From CAZLAJ01 sp964644605 (GTDB lineage Bacteria > Patescibacteriota > Microgenomatia > UBA1406 > GWC2-37-13), in the NCBI GenBank assembly GCA_964644605.1, contig CAZXWS010000031.1, forward strand, positions 1 through 20,169: a stretch of DNA of 20,169 nucleotides, given 5' to 3'. The stretch's first letter is position 1. Each line of letters begins with the position of its first letter. The notes below the pieces were generated by a model. It had not been told where the DNA came from. It worked only from the letters and a program-made list of their open reading frames with translations, and did no database searches. Both the position numbers and the translations under genes were made by a program. Below are positions 19,823-20,169 of the stretch, piece by piece.

Positions 19823-20169
19823 ATGAAAACAGTTTTTATTGTGCTTTTTTTTACTGCCCTTATCGGTACACTTGTACTCGAAGGCTTACAAATAAAAAAC
19901 ACATTATCACCTCAGACTCTACCCTCACCCACCACTGTCCCCATGACTGTTGTTCCGACCAAGAAAGTAGATATCCACTCCTTTGTATTTATTCCTGACT
20001 GGACTAATTTTGCTAAAGAACTCGACATCGCGAAATATGAACGGGTAATTTATTTTGGATTAAGTGCTGACCGTAATGGACTTTTAAATGACCTGGGATC
20101 AGCAAAGATAGCTGCTTTTACAAAAGCTGCGGGCCAAAAAGAAAAATGGCTTACTCTACGACTTCTGAA
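19823..20169 (+). CDS. Exported or membrane-anchored protein, partial; possibly GH18-like
   Basis: The frame is open from the ATG at 19823 to the window end (115 codons). Residues 1-19 (MKTVFIVLFFTALIGTLVL) form a signal peptide or membrane anchor, followed by a Pro/Thr/Ser-rich linker to about residue 48 (SPQTLPSPTTVP), then a globular start with SFVFIPDWTNFAKEL and YERVIYFGLSAD. The 'YFGLSAD..G.L' strand and the later TKAAGQKEKWLTLRL resemble the first strands of GH18-type (chitinase-like) barrels, but the catalytic region lies beyond the window, so this is tentative. It would be the only clearly exported protein here. The start is supported by TATACT 6 nt upstream. Confidence 0.68.
   Translation, partial: MKTVFIVLFFTALIGTLVLEGLQIKNTLSPQTLPSPTTVPMTVVPTKKVDIHSFVFIPDWTNFAKELDIAKYERVIYFGLSADRNGLLNDLGSAKIAAFTKAAGQKEKWLTLRLL

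Overview
The window is AT-rich bacterial DNA with standard stop codons (TAA, TAG and TGA all end genes) and compact, mostly co-directional genes. Short protein-coding units alternate with intergenic patches of mosaic word repeats and palindromes. Almost no gene has a Shine-Dalgarno sequence. Instead, several have a sigma70-type -10 hexamer 6-8 nt before the ATG, which predicts leaderless mRNAs. With the protein types seen (small lineage-type proteins, many GT4 enzymes, HAD phosphatases), this fits a Patescibacteria/CPR genome, perhaps Microgenomates. That assignment is an inference from family resemblance, not a database result.

Layout. 1-1382: divergent partial pth (peptidyl-tRNA hydrolase) and a galT-like uridylyltransferase. 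1655-2052: a self-contained unit with promoter, a possible leaderless 37-aa ORF, a 66-aa basic protein with a strong SD, and a rho-independent terminator. 2061-10004: a seven-gene sugar cluster in the order HAD phosphatase, HAD phosphatase, SPS-like GT4, GT2, GT4, GT4, HAD phosphatase. 10009-10254: a lone ferritin-like (DUF892-like) half domain on the minus strand. 10399-12684: tandem paralogous GH43-like beta-propeller proteins. 13087-17218: a glycosyltransferase, UDP-galactopyranose mutase and a GH1/clan-A-like glycosidase. 17377-18291: a convergent GH43 enzyme. 18444-19006: a 96-aa helical protein followed by a candidate structured RNA. 19040-19620: a minus-strand operon of two or three tiny ORFs with two excellent Shine-Dalgarno sequences, its own promoter and a terminator. 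19823-end: the start of an exported protein, possibly GH18-like.

Working model. The central cluster resembles two-step synthesis of sugar-phosphate conjugates: an SPS-like GT4 makes a phosphorylated disaccharide or glycoside and S6PP-like HAD enzymes remove the phosphate. The other glycosyltransferases would extend glycans. GalT and Glf connect through UDP-galactose to UDP-galactofuranose, the GT beside glf could use it, and the GH43/GH1-like enzymes could trim furanose-containing glycans. The least explained elements are the candidate RNA at 18750-19006, the small-peptide operon at 19040-19620 and the candidate upstream ORF at 1691-1804.
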